Shown in pieces: positions 7,927 to 10,201 of a DNA stretch of 10,201 nt (the first letter of the stretch is position 1; every line of letters begins with the position of its first letter). The stretch lies in NCBI GenBank assembly GCA_041685555.1, contig JAWLFN010000090.1, positions 1 through 10,201 on the forward strand, written 5' to 3'. Position numbers and translations under genes: made by a program. The DNA comes from PWQG01 sp041685555. Its GTDB lineage: Bacteria > Pseudomonadota > Gammaproteobacteria > Pseudomonadales > Pseudohongiellaceae. The notes beneath the pieces were generated by a model. It searched no databases and was not told where the DNA came from. It saw only the letters and a list, made by a program, of their open reading frames with translations.

Positions 7927-7950
7927 CTGACAATGACACCTTTTTGTCAG
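7927..7950. terminator. Weak hairpin between convergent yaiL and DUF3566-like genes
   Basis: CTGACAA (7927-7933) pairs with TTGTCAG (7944-7950) around a 10-base loop, in an 83-base gap between two facing stop codons. On the - strand it is followed by a T-rich run (TAATTTTGGTTTTC). The stem is short, so the call is tentative; it could serve either transcript. Confidence 0.3.
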
Positions 7951-7985
7951 AATCCGTTATCCGGCATTTCCTGGACAGGCCCGGA

Positions 7986-8303
7986 TCATATCAGTCCGTC
8001 ACTGACTTCCTGCCCTTCCCGGGCTATTTCGAATGTGATCCCCCCCGTATAACGGGCCACCAGGTTGTAGATCATGGCGAACAGCGCTGTCGAGATGTAG
8101 CTCATGATGAAATAGAACACCGGCATGAGCAGCGTCATGCCCATGGGAAACCCCATACCCATTCCCTGACCGCCGGGGCCAGCCGTCGGGATCATACCCA
8201 TTATCAGCGCCATCGGGATCACGAATATCAGGGACAGGACAGCGAATACCACAGAGACGGTCAGAGCGGTCCGGTGAGGAGACAGGCGGGTTATCGATTG
8301 CAT
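7986..8303 (-). CDS. Small two-helix membrane protein, DUF3566-like
   Basis: A 105-residue protein with two predicted membrane helices: about 14-36 (LTVSVVFAVLSLIFVIPMALIMG) and about 57-82 (TLLMPVFYFIMSYISTALFAMIYNLVA). They are joined by a Gly/Met-rich stretch that includes GMGMGFPMGM. The end YNLVARYTGGITFEI matches what I recall of DUF3566-type proteins (YNLVAKW-GGIE-E), whose function is unknown to me. The start is well supported: GGAG (complement of 8312-8315) 8 bases before ATG. It is the last gene of the leftward run and converges on yaiL. Confidence 0.75.
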   Translation of the reverse strand: MQSITRLSPHRTALTVSVVFAVLSLIFVIPMALIMGMIPTAGPGGQGMGMGFPMGMTLLMPVFYFIMSYISTALFAMIYNLVARYTGGITFEIAREGQEVSDGLI

Positions 8304-8330
8304 GACATTTTCTCCATTGAAAATTGAATT

Positions 8331-8511
8331 TCAGATCATGGCCGGGCGCCGCGTCTGCCACCAGGCGGCCAACCTCACAGCATTGTGCACTACCATGGCC
8401 ATGACCGCCAACGGCCGCACCCGCAAAGGCCCCCGGCCTCCGGAATAGCGCAACGGAGAGCAGTGGCGTCCAGAGCGGGAACAGATGATGGATACGATGA
8501 AACCCGGTCAT
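8331..8511 (-). pseudogene. Probable frameshifted remnant of a bile acid:sodium symporter-like gene
   Basis: An ATG at 8511-8509 overlaps the tag stop as ATGA. It opens MTGFHRIHHLFPLWTPLL, followed by SVALFRRPGAFAG, which resembles the first helix of BASS-type transporters (pattern FPLWxxLLS...P..F). After about codon 31 that frame turns Gly/His/Cys-rich and unlike a membrane protein. The neighbouring frame instead reads RPLAVMAMVVHNAV then RLAAWWQTRRPAMI and stops at TGA (8333-8331), which resembles the second BASS segment (PLLxxxMxGMxxxL, then RLADF...RRP). The two halves in different frames suggest a small deletion and frameshift plus loss of everything downstream. The family match is from memory and the stretch is short, so the call is tentative; it otherwise would be non-coding. 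Confidence 0.35.
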
Positions 8512-9128
8512 GCGCGCCCGGATTGACCGGGCCGTGTGAAGCCGGCCCGGGCTTTCTCCACCGGTGCACGCGCCACGCAATCGTGCATATGGTCATTGAC
8601 GATGCCTACGGCCTGCATCAACGAGTAAGCCGTGGTCGGGCCGACGAACCGCCAACCGCGGCGCTTCAGGTCCCCGGACAGCGCCTGTGACTCCGGTGTG
8701 AAGGAAACAGCCATCGACATCGGACCGGGATCCTCTTGCGGCTCGTATTGCCAGAAAAAGCGCGCCAGTGAACCGGTCTCCGCGATCAGCTCCAGGGCCC
8801 GGCGCGCATTGTTCACGACGGCCTCGATCTTGCCACGATGTCTGACAATGCCGGCATCTTCCAACAGGTTTCGTATGTCCCGTTCCGTGAAAAGGGCCAA
8901 CCGGACCGGATCAAAACCCGAAAATGCCAAACGGAAATTCTCGCGCTTCTCGAGAATGGTCCGCCAGCTCAAGCCACACTGGAAACTTTCCAGACAGATC
9001 CTTTCGAACAGCAGCTGATCATCATCGATCGGGAATCCCCACTCCCGGTCATGGTACGCGCGCATTTGCGGCGTCTCCTCCGCCCAGGGGCAGCGAAGTG
9101 CGAAAGCATCCGCTTGCAATCCGGTCAC
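8508..9128 (-). CDS. tag: DNA-3-methyladenine glycosylase I
   Basis: A cytoplasmic base-excision repair enzyme that removes 3-methyladenine from alkylated DNA. The 206 residues match the Tag family along their length: RCPWA, YHDREWGFPIDDDQLLFERICLESFQCGLSW, AGIVRHRGKIEAVVNNAR, LKRRGWRFVGPTTAYSLMQAVGIVNDH. The zinc ligands known from E. coli Tag (Cys4, His17, His175, Cys179) correspond to Cys13, His26, His180 and Cys184 with the same spacing, and the conserved Glu of CLEGQQ is Glu47. The start is GTG at 9128, with GGAG (complement of 9137-9140) 8 bases upstream and an in-frame stop a few codons further up; no in-frame ATG precedes the zinc Cys. The N-terminus is about 9 residues longer than in E. 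coli. It lies 95 bases downstream of a membrane protein gene on the same strand. Confidence 0.96.
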   Translation of the reverse strand: MTGLQADAFALRCPWAEETPQMRAYHDREWGFPIDDDQLLFERICLESFQCGLSWRTILEKRENFRLAFSGFDPVRLALFTERDIRNLLEDAGIVRHRGKIEAVVNNARRALELIAETGSLARFFWQYEPQEDPGPMSMAVSFTPESQALSGDLKRRGWRFVGPTTAYSLMQAVGIVNDHMHDCVARAPVEKARAGFTRPGQSGRA

Positions 9129-9223
9129 GACATGGACTCCGCTCCCTGCATGAGGTCAGCCCCGCACCTCACCGCCAGTGGCCGCTGGCCGCCCCCATGG
9201 TCTGGAAAGTGTGACCTGTTGTG

Positions 9224-9685
9224 TCATGGCCCGCTACTTTCCAGAGATTGATTGTGTTTACGAAAGCCCCACGCCGCCACCGCGACCAGCAACCCCGATT
9301 TCACCACATCCATGGCGATGTACAGGGTATGAAGTTGCGAGGGTGGTGGTGCGTCGCCCCGCAGGATGATCTCCACTCGCGCATCCAGCACTGGCAGCAG
9401 CCACACCGTCTGGATGAAAACCAGCAGCAGAACACTTCCCGCCAGCACCCGGGATCGCCGGTCCGTTGCCAGAAACGCCAGCACCAGGAGTGTCAGCGCA
9501 CAGACCAGTTCCGCGATATTGAATACCATGAAGGTCTGACGTCCCACATCCAGCGCAACCGGCAAGGTCAGGCTGGGAGCCAGAAACTTGACCGGTGTGG
9601 CAAGAAACGACACGCCCAATAGCAGACCAACATACAGGGTGGCCAGTATGGCGGTCCACAACAGGAATCGGGATGTGTGCGGCAT
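9224..9685 (-). CDS. Four-helix membrane protein of unknown function
   Basis: A 153-residue inner membrane protein with four predicted helices: about 8-30, 52-73, 80-100 and 121-141. Between helices 1 and 2 is TPVKFLAPSLTLPVALDVGRQTF, which looks conserved and amphipathic. I do not recognise a named family with confidence; the layout is loosely like DUF4149-type proteins. No signal peptide, metal site or catalytic motif is visible. The start at 9685 is chosen because GGAGG (complement of 9692-9696) is 6 bases upstream and the hydrophobic helix follows at once; the open frame upstream to 9811 only overlaps the dehydrogenase gene antiparallel to no known protein. The gene starts 25 bases after the dehydrogenase stop, so the two are probably cotranscribed. 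Confidence 0.8.
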   Translation of the reverse strand: MPHTSRFLLWTAILATLYVGLLLGVSFLATPVKFLAPSLTLPVALDVGRQTFMVFNIAELVCALTLLVLAFLATDRRSRVLAGSVLLLVFIQTVWLLPVLDARVEIILRGDAPPPSQLHTLYIAMDVVKSGLLVAVAAWGFRKHNQSLESSGP

Positions 9686-9710
9686 GGTATGCCTCCGGAT
9701 GGCATGCGTT

Positions 9711-10201
9711 TCACTGCAGATCCTGATTCGCGCGACGGATGATGAAGGCGCGGATGGCTTCCGCGTCACCTTCCTGCAGGCTTTCTTCGAATGAAACCAT
9801 ACCCTGGTCACTCAGCGCACCGTCGATGACGACGTCTCTCCAGGCCGACTCATCCCCAAGGTACTCGCTCATGCGCAGATCCGGGAAGACCCCCGGGCGA
9901 CTGCTGACCGCGTTGGTGCCGTGGCAGGCACTGCAGACCTGCGCGTAGGCCCGCTGTCCCTGGGCGATGGTCTCGTTGGAAGCATTGGTCTGCGGCAACA
10001 CGAACTCACCATCTTCCTCCGCCTGAGTCACCGCTTCGGTCGGCAACTCCGCATCCCCCCCCAGGCGATAGACCAGTAATCTGGAGTTGTTGGTGGACTG
10101 CGTCGTAGTCACCTCAAAGCCGGCCGGTACGCCGGAATCACCACCGAAGGAGGACGGCGCGCCCACCAGCACGGCCACGTACTGCTCCCCATCGGCAGCG
10201 A
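9711..10201 (-). CDS. PQQ-dependent quinohemoprotein dehydrogenase, C-terminal part (type II alcohol dehydrogenase)
   Basis: Only the last 162 residues are in the window; the frame stays open to the right edge. The fragment opens with ADGEQYVAVLVG, the final beta-propeller blade motif of PQQ alcohol dehydrogenases, then SRLLVYRLGGDAELP, the usual propeller end. A linker leads into a fused cytochrome c domain: CSACH binding heme at visible residues 89-93, then GMVSFEESL with the probable axial Met at 134, and EAIRAFIIRRAN as the C-terminal helix. Such enzymes act in the periplasm, oxidising alcohols and passing electrons through PQQ to heme c. The substrate (short-chain, cyclic or polymer-derived alcohol) depends on the missing part. 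Type I enzymes lack this heme domain. Confidence 0.9.
   Translation of the reverse strand, partial: AADGEQYVAVLVGAPSSFGGDSGVPAGFEVTTTQSTNNSRLLVYRLGGDAELPTEAVTQAEEDGEFVLPQTNASNETIAQGQRAYAQVCSACHGTNAVSSRPGVFPDLRMSEYLGDESAWRDVVIDGALSDQGMVSFEESLQEGDAEAIRAFIIRRANQDLQ

Noticed and set aside
7896..8327. 143-codon + strand frame after yaiL
   Set aside because: Its translation is His/Arg/Asp-rich and antisense to the DUF3566-like membrane protein, which has helices and a ribosome site.
9686..9811. N-terminal extension of the four-helix membrane protein
   Set aside because: It overlaps the dehydrogenase 3' end in another frame, is basic and Ser-rich, and the strong GGAGG supports ATG 9685.

Overview
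This is a chromosomal stretch from what looks like a gammaproteobacterium of fairly high GC content. The evidence is a Slt70-type soluble lytic transglycosylase, a DUF2058/YaiL protein that closely matches the enterobacterial family, a Tag-type 3-methyladenine glycosylase, and a large TonB-dependent outer membrane receptor. I see no insertion sequence, phage gene, tRNA, rRNA or CRISPR array.

Left block (1-4912): the window opens inside slt (+ strand, 5' end missing). It converges on a 957-residue TonB-dependent receptor gene (- strand), and a hairpin followed by a T-run in the receptor's direction lies between them. The receptor is divergent from a transmembrane regulator gene (+ strand, 4913-6961). 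The roughly 370 bases between their start codons are rich in inverted repeats and repeated GTTACA/TGTAAC words, so this is the control region of the window.

Middle block (4913-7902): the regulator has a cytoplasmic winged-helix DNA-binding domain, one membrane helix, and a periplasmic TolB/FlgO-like plus TPR region (CadC-like layout). Its stop is 3 bases from the stop of a convergent gene for a small ABM-like (dimeric alpha/beta barrel) protein. That gene diverges from the DUF2058/yaiL gene.

Right block (7986-10201), all on the - strand and read from right to left: the C-terminal part of a PQQ-dependent quinohemoprotein dehydrogenase with a fused cytochrome c domain, a four-helix membrane protein of unknown function 25 bases further on, tag, a probable frameshifted remnant of a bile acid:sodium symporter-like gene overlapping the tag stop by ATGA, and a small DUF3566-like membrane protein. 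The first two genes are probably cotranscribed, and tag may follow.

Most of the window is ordinary housekeeping and accessory gammaproteobacterial content. The most interesting unit is the divergent receptor/transmembrane-regulator pair with its dyad-rich intergenic region. It may form a substrate-responsive uptake module, but the substrate cannot be read from the sequence.
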